The position numbers were made by a program, and so were the translations under genes. The notes beneath the pieces are model-generated. The model was not told the origin of the DNA and made no database searches. It saw only the letters and a list, made by a program, of their open reading frames with translations. A stretch of 64,000 nt of DNA from Zonotrichia leucophrys gambelii (lineage: Eukaryota; Chordata; Aves; Passeriformes; Passerellidae), in NCBI RefSeq assembly GCF_028769735.1, contig NC_088170.1, positions 45,118,585 through 45,182,584 on the forward strand, given 5' to 3'. Shown here one piece after another: positions 12,301-25,612 of the stretch (positions are counted from its first letter, which is position 1; the number at the start of each line of letters is the position of its first letter).

Positions 12301-15300
12301 TAACAACTTTAGTGAAGGAAAAGTGAATTGCATTTATAGCACAGCAGAGGCAACAGAAAGATTTGTGGAATTCCTGGCTGAGGAATAAGCCTGTATTATC
12401 ATATTGTTTTTAGGTTAATCTCTGAATCAAAAAGTGCATTTGTTTTAGAAATATGTTTGCATGCATCATCGTAAAAACAATGTCTCTGCTCCTATAATAT
12501 TCTCATTTTGAATCAGTAGCTGAATGGCTCAGAGGGTTTTGAAAACTTAATTGAATGAATATTTCATAGAAATTCCCCATGGTACAATAATTTTCCCTGA
12601 TCACTACCAGATCACCAAAGCAAACGCTCTGTTTCTACTGATGTGCAGAGCAGGTAAAATGTGCTTCTGACATGTTTTAAAAAATACTTAAGTAATACTT
12701 CTTTCAGAACATCTCTTAATTATTTTTACACATATTATGCTTTTAAATAATCCAATTAAACATAATGTTTTGCATATTGAGATTTTTTTTCTTCTAGAAT
12801 GTACTTTTTTTAAAGAATTCTGTTCATTTAAAGGGCATTCTATCTTTTAATGTCAAAAATATTCTTTCATGTTATTGAGATACTTGAACCATAAAAAGAA
12901 AACATAAATTAAAGCAATTCTCATTTTCATACATCAGATAGTTTTAACCTGCTGGTTTAAGTGTTAAATATAAAGGATGTACAAAATAAAACTTCTGGTC
13001 ATGACAGTGTTTGACAGGGAGTGAAATGAACAGAAAATGAAGATGTAATTTGAAGCAAGATACAAAACAAATATTTTAATTAGGAAGTTGAAGAAATGAG
13101 AGTGTATGTAAAATATCTAAGCACCTGAAAAAGGAATACAGATCTCCTTTCTAGCAAACATCTGATTTCATTAGGCTGATAACATTATATAGAGGCTAAA
13201 AATAATGCAAATACAATAGAACTGTCCCTGAATTCTTGTCACAAAAGAATTGCCTGATAAGGCTGGAGCAGGGAGATACGTGCATAAAGCCAAATAAGAC
13301 ATGGTGATAAGACTGAAGAGCAGTAAGGAGAATTTAATAGTTAAAGCCTGAGGGACAGTACAGCGCTTATTTGGAAGACTAATTATCTGAAAAGAAAGAC
13401 TGAGTGGGTATGCAGATGCCCCAAAGCAGGCAGTAACAAAGAATAAAGCTAGAGAAAGTAGTGATGCATTGACCAGCTTTGTAACTGAGGGTTCTCTGCA
13501 AAAGCAAGTTTCAAGAGAGTAAATTAGCTTAATGTGTATGAAATAGTACTGGACCCTGTTTCATTCCTCTTCTTGCAACTTTTTTCCAGAGCCACATTTA
13601 AGTGTCCAGCAAATATTTTTTCAGTGCAATCCATGTGCAGTACTAAGCCCTTTCTTGTGCAGTGCTAAGCAGCAGTTGGTATCACCACAAAGCTCTCGTG
13701 GCAGAAGCAAGCAGCTGGGTGTTAATAGCTGCATATCAGCAGCTGATCTGTAATGAGAAGCTCCCTGGAGCACCCACTTCCCAGCACTGTAAATGTAGCA
13801 ATTTGCATGTTGCTCAATTAATATGTCATCCCTTATTTATGTTTCCAGTATTTACATATTTTACATCCATGATTGATGATGTATATACAACAGCACAATA
13901 AACACATTAGAAATACCAGATGGGTTGGTGGATGAGATTAGATTACTGTTGCTGTCATCCCCATCACAGATCAACCAGATACAGTCTAATCAAACAAGAA
14001 ATCCACTTCCACTTAATTAGCATAACCTCACTGTACTATAGTTTATTGGGCGGTACTGTCCCCAGCACAATATATTAAGATTAAATGCTATGATGAAACT
14101 ATAAATGCAGGCTTCATCTACTCTTGGAATACTTCCTAGGAAATTCAGCTAGACAACACCAGCAATTTTTCACTGTCCACACAGTCTGTGTCTGAATTAA
14201 AATCCTTTAAACTTGTGATCTATTTCAGTGTTTGCTTCCATCAAAACAAGCTCCCTCCCAAAACAATCCAAAAACCCCAGCAATCCACATGGTAGGTAGG
14301 CAAACAAACTCCAGCTTCATCTGGGACACTTGAAGATGTGAAAGCTATCCCCTGACCCATTAGAAGGAAGATTTAAGAAATTAATTTGCACAGTGTCTTT
14401 CTGGGAAGGATAATGACTCAAGCTTTGCATAGCTATGCTAGGTAGCATATTAAAATTTTTGAGGGGGTCCTACAAAGAAGCCAGAAATTTCAGTACCTAT
14501 TATGAAACAACTCTATTCTGCTAGTTTTCTGCTGGATAGTGAACCAGATCAAAGGAGAGTATGGTATCCATGTGACAGGCTGTGTATAACAGATTCACTG
14601 AAATTATATCATGTTCTAGCACTAAGATATGCCAAAATTGCTATTCTAATTCTGGGTAAATTTTCTAAAAATTGGTGAGAATAGACAATCATTTGTCAGG
14701 CTATGTCATAACTTTTCCCTATGCATTGTTTCCCTGTATTTTTTTAACTCTCTGACCAGTGCTATAAGCTAGGCATAGAGATTTCTTTAACAGAGATTTA
14801 TGTGGTTTCTTTAATGCTATAATCTTTGCTTCCATGATTTCCTCTGTATTGAATATTTCTGTTAGAAAACTGTCAACCCATCTCATTAATTTCATTCTCA
14901 AATTTCTTATGATGTACTATGATTTATATATGTTTAATAAATCGTATGCATGGGAGTCAGCTACCTCTTCAGAAGAGATTGAAGAGAGCTTTTATATCAA
15001 GCAGATTATTTCTGTCTCTGTGGCAACAAATAAATTCTTCCCATTTTCTAATAATACATCTAGGTAATGTATCTACTTCATACTGAATGATGCAGTCAAT
15101 TTTTCTCAAATACTCTAGGTAACTTTATAATTTTACCCCTTTCCCCTTTTAACATAAATATTGATGAATCAACTTGTGTGAACTACAGACCTACCTCAAG
15201 CTAAAACTGTCAAGCCAAATAAAGCCATTTAATTCAGCATTCCTTCATTAAAAAGTATAATCACTTCTTGGTTCTGCTGATTCTTTGTTTCCTAATAGTA

Positions 15301-18300
15301 CATGTAACTCTGTGTGTACATTTGTGTAAACACGTTGTTTAGATATATTTCAAAACAGTTTACCTCTTCTTTAGACACCTCTATATGACCTATTTTTCTT
15401 TTGGCAACTGCTGAGATGGTGAGAATTTGATCGTGGGAATACTGAACATGTACCAAGCTAGCAATTTAGTGCTGTTTGCAGTGGGCTCTATCAGAGCATC
15501 AGCTGTATGCTATTCAACTGATCAAGCAGGGGTTGCACCCATCTCACTAAGAGCTAATAGTGAGAACAATGTGTGGAGAAAGGTATTGTTATTATGTTCA
15601 GGGTGATGTGAAACCCAGAGAAATGTACAGGGAGCCATCAACAGAAAACAAGAATTGTGTCTTTAACATTCCGGGGAAAATATATCCTTCTTGCTATAGT
15701 TCTAGAGTACTGAAGGTGTTGAGACTCTAATAAAAAAGAAGGGCTTTAGATTTCCTAGGGAAGAAGTAGTGCTAATACATCTTCAATATTTGTGTCAGCA
15801 AAGACAGCAAGAGAGCTCTATTGTAAACTGCTCCTGGTGACCTTTCCCACGGTGTGCAGAGCTGTCCCTGAGCTCAGAGAGATGGGTGTATAACTGCTGT
15901 GTGCTAAACCTGCTACAAGTGAGCATTAGGAAATAAAAGTCAGCTCCTACAAAGAAAGGCACATTCCTGCTGTAGTTATAAGACCAAGGGATACTTAGAC
16001 TTACTGAGTAAAAGTACTTCTTCAGCAATTCAGAGTAATATGCCTTGGCTTTGCTGAGTACACAAACCTCCTAAAGCTGCTTAGCGAAGTGATGTGACAC
16101 TGCTTAGAACTGCTGTAAGGGAAGCCACAGGGGAATTAACAGTTCCACCCACACACTACATTGATGGCCCCTCCTAATCCAGGGTACATGTTTATTCCCC
16201 TAACTGGATGACAAAATATCAAAACTAGATGTAATGAGATCTGGCTTTTCTTCCTGTGAAATTCAAATACCTGAGGGTTTGAGAAAAATTAGGATGGGAA
16301 CTAGAAATTTATTTTCTATTTCTCCCTAATGCATTTTTCAGTCAAATTTCTGCTCATGGCAAGTAGTAATTATTGTGATAGTCTGCATATTTGAGTTAAG
16401 TTAGTGGGAAAGCCTCAGGTATTTTCAAAATAAATATTGACTAGACCACATATAAAAAGTTTTGAAGCCTTTCTAGAACCTCCTCATTACCAAAAATTTT
16501 CAAAAAATGATTAAAGTATCATCTACCACTCAAGGCAATAAATTACAGTTTTCTTATGCCTCTGCCTTTCCAAGTTAATGGTTCTGCTTTCAGAACATCT
16601 TCTGGTCAGTTGTGCAAATCTACCTTCTACTTAGATTTTTCCATAGTAATTTTAATGATAAGCTTGTAAGACTACTATGGTGAAGTCCTTTTTCTCTCAC
16701 TATATTTAAACAAATACCTTCATTTTTTGTCTCTAAAATCAGACAATAAAGAGAGGAAAAACTGATGCACAGAATTTGCTGTCTCTCTTTTCTCATTCTA
16801 AAATTCAAAATATATGGGATAGCATTAGACTAGGAATTCTCTTCCTTTTATGGTCCTTTTCAGCTACATATTTCCTTTGAATGAATTCTTTTTCCTCTGC
16901 CAACTATTTACATGTGTATGAAATTTTTAACAGATTTGATAATAACCTTCATTTCAATAACATAAATAAAATATTAGTGATAAGGCAGCAGATATTACCC
17001 TACAGCTTGCTAACTCAACACACAAAAATGTAATCATAGATAAGAAACCAAACTTTATCCTATTTGCAGCAGCAGACTACATAAATACCCTCTAAAAATA
17101 AATAAATAACCCTTTTCACAAATATGAATAGAGAAAAGATATGTGAACTCTCAAAAATGCTTTTTTTGCAGTTATTAGGTGATAATATATGATTTCTAAA
17201 GATAATGCACTTATCTCACTATCTCCCCAAACTCTTGCTTTTTGAGTAAATCCCTCAGCTAGATAATACAAGTTTGTCTTCAGATGGGAGACTCATATGT
17301 TTGATTGGGAATAAAATATACTGATTATAAGCATAAGGTGGTGGCAGCAATAAGTTTAATTTAATTTACTTTGAACATTATAAATTGGATGCTAAAATAG
17401 CACTGAAGTATAATTCTAGCAATTTGTCATAAGCTTTAGAGAGAATGGTTGGGGGGGTTATAGTGGGGTTTTTTATACACACTGTTCTGAATTGCAGAAA
17501 GTATTGAATAAATTTCTTTAATTGCACTGCCAATAATGTGAGCAGCTAAAAGCTCCTGCCCTTATTTGTTAGTTGCACTCCAGAAAGATCAAAACCATTT
17601 TTGAGTTGTGATAATTTCTTGTGGAGAAAATGCCTTTAAATCATCTTCAACATCACAACAATAGAACAGTATAAGGAAATACATCAAAACTCTTCTACTG
17701 CACCTCGTGCCCACTTCCTAGTGGTGGTGCAGAAGTCAAAAGGTGGAGAATGGGGCTGCTCAATGTGAACAATGGCAGTGGACCCAGGCTGTGATTTTGC
17801 TGCCCTGACCCCCAGCATAAGGAAGTGATCACAGACTCCAATTAAAGAGCAGAATTAGGCTTCTAATGCCTGTAAAGCTCTTTGAAGTGTTCACTGACTG
17901 CAACAGTCGTATTAAAGTACAACCAGAGATTGAAAACAGTTTGAGTGTTATTGCCCCTGGTCAAATAGTGTCATAATACTGAAAAGAGAAGTGCCTTTAA
18001 AGTATAAGCCTGGAATTCATATCGCTTCTGCTAACTTAATTCATTTTTACAAGTAAAGTGTGGGCTTTTCCCTACTCAGTATGACAAATATTTCGCATTG
18101 TGTTTAAAATAAAGTTCTGTCTTCATCTTATTATATAAAAAGATCATTTTTCAAATTAGAAGTCTCCCCAATACTCTGTAAACATATTCCTCTTTTCACA
18201 TTCAGAGCTGTTTCATCTACAAGTAGAAATCCATGGTTACCAGCACCAGCACTTGGACAGCAAGCTGGTTTAAGAGTTTGCAACTACCTAAACTAGATTT

Positions 18301-19190
18301 TATTTTTCTCTTTTCTCCTCTCTCTTCTTCTTCTTGTTCCACTCCTCTGGTCTTATTTTATGAATTTTGTGCCTGTTAGTCTCCCCTTAGCGCAAATCTT
18401 TTGAAAAAGGGAAGGGGGAAGGAGAGATGAAGGTCATTGAGGCTTGTAACACTTCTCAAAGTTAGTTTCAGTAAGGATGACAGGACAGCATGAATGGGAC
18501 TTTTTGGGGGGCAGGAAGGTATGCCTTTTGAAGGGAAGAGATGCAAAATCTTCCCTCTTGCTGGCAGAGTGGCAGAGTCTTAAGATTTTTGTCTGCTCAT
18601 GAAAATATAGCTTTTGGTTTCCATGACCTATTTCTATGATGGGCCAAATCCTCTTCAAGTGAATGGGAAAATTTCTGAATATCTCTTTAACAGTCATGTA
18701 TTCAGTCAGAGATTAAATCACAGTAAACAAATACTTATTTCAGTTTTCTGAGTGTGATAGAAACAACAGAATCTTTTATAGAAACATGCAAGCTTTTAGT
18801 TTTATGTTATTTTATACCAATACAAATATTTTGAGAATCCAGAGTTTGTGTCTTGGGACCAAAACAAAGAAAATTTCTTCTTTTACCATTTACTTGGTTT
18901 TATTTTGGAATCTGAAAGCCATTGAAGACAATGAAAAAACTAATCAATTCATCTCCTCCACTTAGGAGTCTAGATATGATGTGTCATGAAAGCAGGTGGT
19001 TTGCTATGCCTCTGTACTAAATATGAAGAAGTGTCTTCAGACTGTGTTTTTTCCCCCGTCTTTAGGGAGGAATGTTCTGTGAAAAAGCTGATTACTTCCC
19101 AATCAACATAGATTTCCAATGCTCAAGTACAAAGCCTAGTATTTATTGGACATGGCTTTCCCTGCTTCTCCCTGCCTATATCAGATTCTC
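6400..19190. other. Long non-coding stretch without recognised genes or repeats
   Basis: Nearly 13 kb of AT-rich sequence holds only short, domain-free ORFs and A-runs (for example 10766-10780, 11620-11637 and 11690-11700). A TA run lies at about 9785-9797. 9179-9620 is more GC-rich but has no recognisable product. A strong acceptor-like tract ends in CAG at about 13590 but is not followed by a matching donor. No full CR1 or LTR could be recognised, though very old repeats may be hidden. Confidence 0.5.
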
Positions 19191-19193
19191 TGT

Positions 19194-19247
19194 GAAGTCA
19201 AGACTTCTGTCTGAAGTCAACTGAACTGTGGTGTTCAGTTGACTTCA
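19194..19247. repeat. Perfect 15-bp hairpin with a flanking palindrome
   Basis: TGAAGTCAACTGAAC at 19212-19226 and its exact reverse complement at 19233-19247 are separated by the loop TGTGGT. Just upstream, GAAGTC-AA-GACTTC (19194-19207) is a second palindrome using the same core. The octamer GAAGTCAA therefore occurs three times in about 50 bp, twice direct and once inverted. The stem is too short for a normal microRNA precursor and does not extend beyond 15 bp. Confidence 0.85.
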
Positions 19248-19486
19248 CCATCTTCATAACATCAGTTGGACTGCAGAAAGAGGAAACAGGTATTTCCTCA
19301 AATTTCCATCCCTCATTTCAATTGTCCAAACTTCTACACACTCATTAACCACTGCAGGCTTTGGATAAGGCCCAGAAGATAAGACATGGTTGGAGGAAAC
19401 ATAAGCTTGGATCTAATGATGAAAGATAAAAATGTCTCTCACTTATAAAAGACCTCTAAAGGTTTATACATGTGCCGATAACTCCT

Positions 19487-19548
19487 ATTTTATTTTATTC
19501 TATTTTATTTATAGTTTTAAGTTTTATTTCATTTTAGTTATTTTGCTT
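19487..19548. repeat. T/A low-complexity tract (TTTTA-like)
   Basis: Degenerate repeats of TATTTTATT extend through this tract. It is simple low-complexity sequence. Confidence 0.7.
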
Positions 19549-22500
19549 CCCTCAGTTTTGTTTCAGAGACTATGTAAAAATTGTCTTCAGTCTGAGTATC
19601 ATTTCTTTCATTTTAAGAACTATATGGCATCACTGCTCACATTAACGACTCAGTCATAAACTCCAAACACTATTGCCTATCAATTCATACTAAACATGAA
19701 TGTTCTAAAATAGTTTAAATTATGTTGGTCTGAGCTGAAATATGGTCTACAAATACAAGATGCTGGGCAATACAGTAGAAACCTGAAAATTCCCAGTGAT
19801 TTCAGATTGAAACAAAGTTCTAGTGTACTCTAGACATCATGCAGCAGTAAAAAAAATATAACTGGAAAGTGTTTATGCTCTAAGAGGTGTTTGATAGTCA
19901 TCTACACATGGTTTGTTAACTCTGTGCTTCTGAAAATGTAAATAACTAATTAAACACACTGGTAATTAAGACCAATAACTGGCATTACTATGTTTTGATT
20001 AGTGAAGTATGATTAAAAATCTAGATTCTAAGCCTCAGTTCATGGCTAGCTCACTGACTTTGCATGAGAGGCTGTTTGGTTTTGTTCAGTTTATTTAACC
20101 CTAAACCAGGAGAATAATGGTTAGTTCCCAGGGTATAGTGCATGAGAGTGCAGTTGGGGAATTAATTAATTGACATGTGTGTGGTGTGTCACATTCTTCA
20201 AAAGTGTACAATGTCCTGGTAATGTGATATATTATTATTTCACTGATGGATCACATTGACTGATGGCTGGATGTACAGTCATGGAGAGCTCTTCAAATCA
20301 ATGTTTACCAGGGCAATGAGGTGGCAGCACCTCATCTCCACTTGGCAAAATAGTTATGCATTTTCCATTCACATGTAGATCTGTCATCATGATTGAGATC
20401 TTTATTATTTTTTGAGTGGCTGACTCCAACAGTCATTGGCTTAGTCTGACACACAGCAGTCAAAGGCAGAATAAATGTAATTAGCAGGCACTGGTAGAGT
20501 AAATACTGTGATGTTCAACATACAGGAAAGTAGGTGCCGATTACAAGAAGGTTCAACTTATCTCCTCAACTATAGTCAAAAATAATAAGTTCAAGTAAAA
20601 AATTAAGATAGGTGAAAACTTTGGAAGTGCCCTTGATTTCTCTTTGCTTGGAATGTAGTTTACTAGTGTAGCATTTCAATAGACAGCAAATTCTGTCTAT
20701 TCAGTGTTTTGTACAAAAAAGCTTTTGATAGACCTGGTTCAAAGCCACATACTGATCTTTTGGCCAATGAATATTTTAATGCTCCAAATAAACAGGATCA
20801 CTCTAAATAAGCATCCTTTAAAAAACCCACTATATTTGAAATATAAATAAACTTCACAGTGCAGGAGAGTGTTGTAATACCCCAGAGGTGCTCTGATGCA
20901 GGAATAAAATTTAATTCTGGGCAGATTTATTTGTGAAACACAGACTTTGATGTTTAATCCCTACAAATAGCTCCTTGTTACCCACAGAATGATGCTGATA
21001 CATAAGATGATCTTAATGAGGGCATTTTCGTGGTTTAATGAGACAAAAATATGTGTTGTTGTCAGCTTTTTGGATGAAACCTAAATTTGAGGTCTATGTC
21101 TTGGCTGTAAATCAGAATGTATGATCTAGTAGCCTGTACATAGTTATCACAATATCTACATATTGTGAGATGAAGTTGGTTGAATTTTCTCAACATGTCT
21201 CTTAAAAAATTTTAGGCATGTAGGCAGTCTGCTGTTTAAAGAAATGCACTTAATACTGTGCTATAATGCCTATAAATAAAATCTTAATATTACCATTCAA
21301 TAGATGCTTATAGTTTTCTGTATTATGATGCTATGCCAAATGTAGCTGTCCATACTCTAATCAGGTAGATTGACTCATTTTTCAACACAGGTGTCCTTTA
21401 ATTAACTGACAGAGGAGAAAATAAAGGGGGCCAGAATCACTATTATTCTTTTCCTATAGAGGTTTATTTTGCGCAGTCTGAAGTCACACTGGCCAGAGCC
21501 AACAGGGAAACTTTGGAATAAAGATGGGACTCCTACAAAACTCACTGTATTTATGCTACGAGCACAAGAACCTCCCAGCTGCAGTGTGCCCCCAGATTGT
21601 CTTTTATTAAATCCTGAAGGGACACACAGGTGTCATATTCACTTCCCAGTTACTGCTCCACCTTCCAAACTAGCTGTTGTTTCCGTCCTTCCGGGGCCCT
21701 ATTGTTCAGAATTGTCCAAGACTGCCAGAAACTGATAATATATTTCAAAAGTAGCGGGTAATGGAGTCAGGTTTGCCAACCAATTCTCTCTTTTTTGTCC
21801 ATGGAATACAAGTTACTTTCATCATACCACCTGTAGCAGGAAAGAAAAAAGTAGCTTTCGATGTTGCCTAGAAGAGCCTGGAAGAAAAAGAACAGCAGAC
21901 ATTATGTATAGTGCTCCTCAGCAGGTGACTGTCACCAATGGGTGCACAATTAACAAAAGTATTTCAAGAAGAGTCATGGAGCTGGTGTGTACTTCAGCTC
22001 TCTGCAGGTCTGCAAGTATGCACATGCTGAGAAAAGGCCATTCAATACTTTCAACAGGCAAGGATTGTGTTTGGTTTCTTGCATTCATAATTGTTGTACC
22101 TTCAGGAGAAAGAGATAGGAAATAAAAAGAACATAAGTTTTCTCTTTACAATTTCAATGACTCAGGACAGAAGTCAGTGTCATATATACTTGTTACTCCT
22201 TCTGTATAGATTTGGCCAATACTTTACTTGACAAGACTTGACTGAAAAAGGAGCTAGCATGAACAGCATATATCAGCAGTGAGATGACATTCATAGATTA
22301 AAATTTTCTCCTGAAAGAAACCATTTTCCTGTAACAGGGCTTTTATAGATGCTTTATCCTTGGGGCAGAATGGAACAAAAAGTATTTTAAAACTAACAAA
22401 AAACCCCCAAAGTATATATATGTGGGGAAAAACTTCTGGCATTATGTTTTGTTACAAAATCTATGAAATTGGGAGGGATTTTCTCATGGATTTCTGTGGT

Positions 22501-25499
22501 CACTGGTCCGTGCCTTGGATGAACAAATAACAGAATTAAACAAATAAAGAGTGATCACTCTAAACAACAAGAGACAGATTTACTGCTCTAACAGTATAAC
22601 ATGGCTATTGTTTCTTGCAGTCATATGCTTATCTGTAACACTAGTGTGAAATATAATTAAAAGAATGCTTTGATCTGTAAAGAAAAGCAGAAAAATTGGT
22701 TTACCACTTATTCATCTACTTACTAAAAATATCAGAAAGAATGGGTTTTAGACAATTCATCATTAGAAAATTGGCTGTCAGGGAATATGACAATCTCTTT
22801 CAACAAGAACAATGTACTTATTAAGAAGTGTAAATTGCTTCTACAACATAAAATTTTATCTAAGTTGGTTTGAAAATACTAGTCTTTCATGGGCACTTTT
22901 TAACTACTAAAAAATTACTTTGCATAATAGATTTGAGACCACAAATGCTTTTAACAGAAATAATTAAAATTTATTTCTTAATTGAAAATACATATTGAAT
23001 TTATAGAAGACAGCATTTTCCCCAAGATGTAGAACTCAGAACATGCATTAATCCTTTTTGTGTCTGGTTTCTGTCTTCTAAATTGCAAGATCTTTATTTA
23101 ATTATTCATAAACTATACTAAAACAATTATTATGACCTGTATGAAATGGTAATTTCTTCTGGTGTAAATTGACTGCCAGGGGTTAAACAAGCTTCCTCTT
23201 CAGAAGACAGTAGGGTAAAAAATGATAAAAAATTCCCCCTTAAGATTTTCCCCCAGAAACATGCATGGAGAGGCAGAAGTCAGTATTTAGAGGTTGGAAA
23301 TGTTCTCCAACAGTAGCTGGAACTAGCAGGAGCAGCAGGAGCGTTCAGGTCTCATGTGGTTTCCTATGCTCCCTACACAGCTGCCACCAACAAATGAAAG
23401 CAACAGTTTCTCTTGGATACTGAATGAGAAAATTAATTTCCTTTCACTGCTTTCTTACCACTTTCCACTCTCTCCTCCATTAGTCTCTCCCTGCCTTAGG
23501 ATAGCCTTTGTCTTGCTCCTTACTACATGCATGGCCAGTTGTGGTTCACCAAGCACTCATAAGATACTCCACTCTTACCCAAGAGATTAAACCACATCTG
23601 AACTAAAGGGACAGTCTTGTCACACACTTTTTCATTAAAAAAAAAAAAAGCATTTAATTGCAGTTGTAGTTAAGGCTTTTTAGTATAATTTTATGTGCTT
23701 AACAGCCAGCAAAAGTGAGGTTTCTAAGCACTACTAGAATAAAATTTAAAGTGGATTCTGCAGTCCTTTACAGAAACATTTTAGTTCTTTAAGATTCATG
23801 TTCGTTTGAAGCCAGATGTCTTGTTCCCTTGGGCACATCTGGAAACCCTTGTCTTAAAGTCTTTCTGTATAGAAGGATCATGTCTGACAAGCAACTAAAC
23901 ATATACCCTGAGCAAACTATTGATAAGAAGGTGGTAATTAAATGGTACAGGTGTAAAAAAATTATTATGTAAAACATTTAGTGGTTCATCAGACATTCAA
24001 ACTAATGTGTATAATTTGCATTAAGCTCCACACTCTAATAATTTTAGCTTTAAGTCTCAAGCTCATTTCACTTTAAAAGATTTGCTGGCAGTATTCCTAC
24101 TTTGGTTTTAAGTTAATGCGCTTCTGCCAAAGGAGTGAAAGAAAAAGTAGGCAATTTGACAGAGCTTTACAGACAAGTTTTATGCAGGAACTTAGTAAAG
24201 CACTGGATCATGGCTCTCCTTCCTTAGAATTGCTGAGTAACTTCCTTTGTTGGGTTTGTACAATACTGAGATAATGCAATGATTTTAATGGAAAAGATGT
24301 TCAAACTTTTCAGTTCTTGTACTAACTGCTTCCCAGCAATCTTCATTCACATGCCATCATAGTAATTTCTTGATTAGGCCTGAAGTTCTTTGTGCCTTGA
24401 ATCTTAAATTTTGCATCTAAATTACAGATGCATTTTAGAGAGATAAAATGTTCTATCACTTTTTGCTGAACACAAATATGTGATGAAAATGTTGAGCTTT
24501 TAGAGAATAAAAGGCTAGAACCTCTTCTTTTGTTAAATTTATTGGTATGCAAACACTGATGAATAGTATGGTAATATTAAATGAAAGAAACAAAATCTTT
24601 GAAACAAAAAGGACTGAACTGTGTCCAAAATCTGTAATTAGAGAACAGAAAACAGCGAAATTACTGCTATTCCTTTCAGTCCTTCTCAAAGGAGTGGAAA
24701 GGCTGAAGTGTTTCAACCACAAAAGTTTTGGTTTTGTTTCAAAGCTTCTGGATGGTCAGCATCAAACTCCACAATGAAGTGTAAAATTGAGGCATTAGCT
24801 TGTAGTACTATTTTTTTTTACAGGGTCGAACTTAAACCAGGTCCTGCTACTGCAAACACTATGAGGGAGAGGAGTGTTCCAGAATAATTTCTCCACATAG
24901 GTTCCTTGATCTACATGAAGGACATTGCTCAGAGCCCATATTGCCATTTTGCTTCTTTGAACATGCAAATGATCTTAAAGTAGGGAGGAGGGACTGGACT
25001 GGCTAGTTGGATTAATAAAGATCAAATCTTGAAGACAGTTGTCCATTTTTTCCCTCTAGCACTACCAGAGGATTTGAAAAGGTAGTGTTTGGAGGGAGTC
25101 TCTTTTTGCATTCCTTTTTGATGTCTGTTCTGCAAACCAATAATTACACCTGTGCAGCAGCTAAGGTATATCAGCTGTCTCAATGAAACGTATGTAAAAT
25201 TGTTTAGAAAGAGAAATCCAAAGTGTAAGAGACATAGTTATTAGGATGATCAAGGGGCCAAAATGCCCCCCTTTCCCCCTGAGGGAAGGAAAGTAATGGA
25301 TTTTTTTTTAACTTAGCCAAATATGGGAAATACATAAAGTATGTTATGCATATTAAAGGGTGTGATCACCATGTAAATTAAACAACCCTGCAGAATGCTG
25401 GGAACAGAATGACCATATGCAATGCAAAATAAAGTCTAGACCTCAGAGATTAGAGATTTTCTTCTCATACAACATAATGGTAAGAGCAACAGGATCAAA
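19549..25499. other. Non-coding AT-rich DNA, nothing recognised
   Basis: Unique-looking sequence with a few A-runs (for example near 23638-23649) and short ORFs of under 90 codons lacking domains. No promoters, RNA genes or known repeats could be supported. Confidence 0.5.
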
Positions 25500-25612
25500 A
25501 CAGACACCAAAACAAAAACAAAAAACAAACAAACAACACCCACCAAATAAAAAAACAGAAAAAAAAAACAAACAAAAAAAATCCCAAGCCAAAACTAAAA
25601 CCAAACACTACT
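25500..25612. repeat. A-rich CAAA low-complexity tract
   Basis: An almost G-free run of A and C with many CAAAA and ACAAAC units. The Lys/Gln-rich 72-codon ORF across it is a composition artefact. Confidence 0.75.

Noticed and set aside
13560..13700. Strong acceptor tract ending CAG near 13590
   Set aside because: No matching donor of good quality follows; probably a cryptic acceptor.
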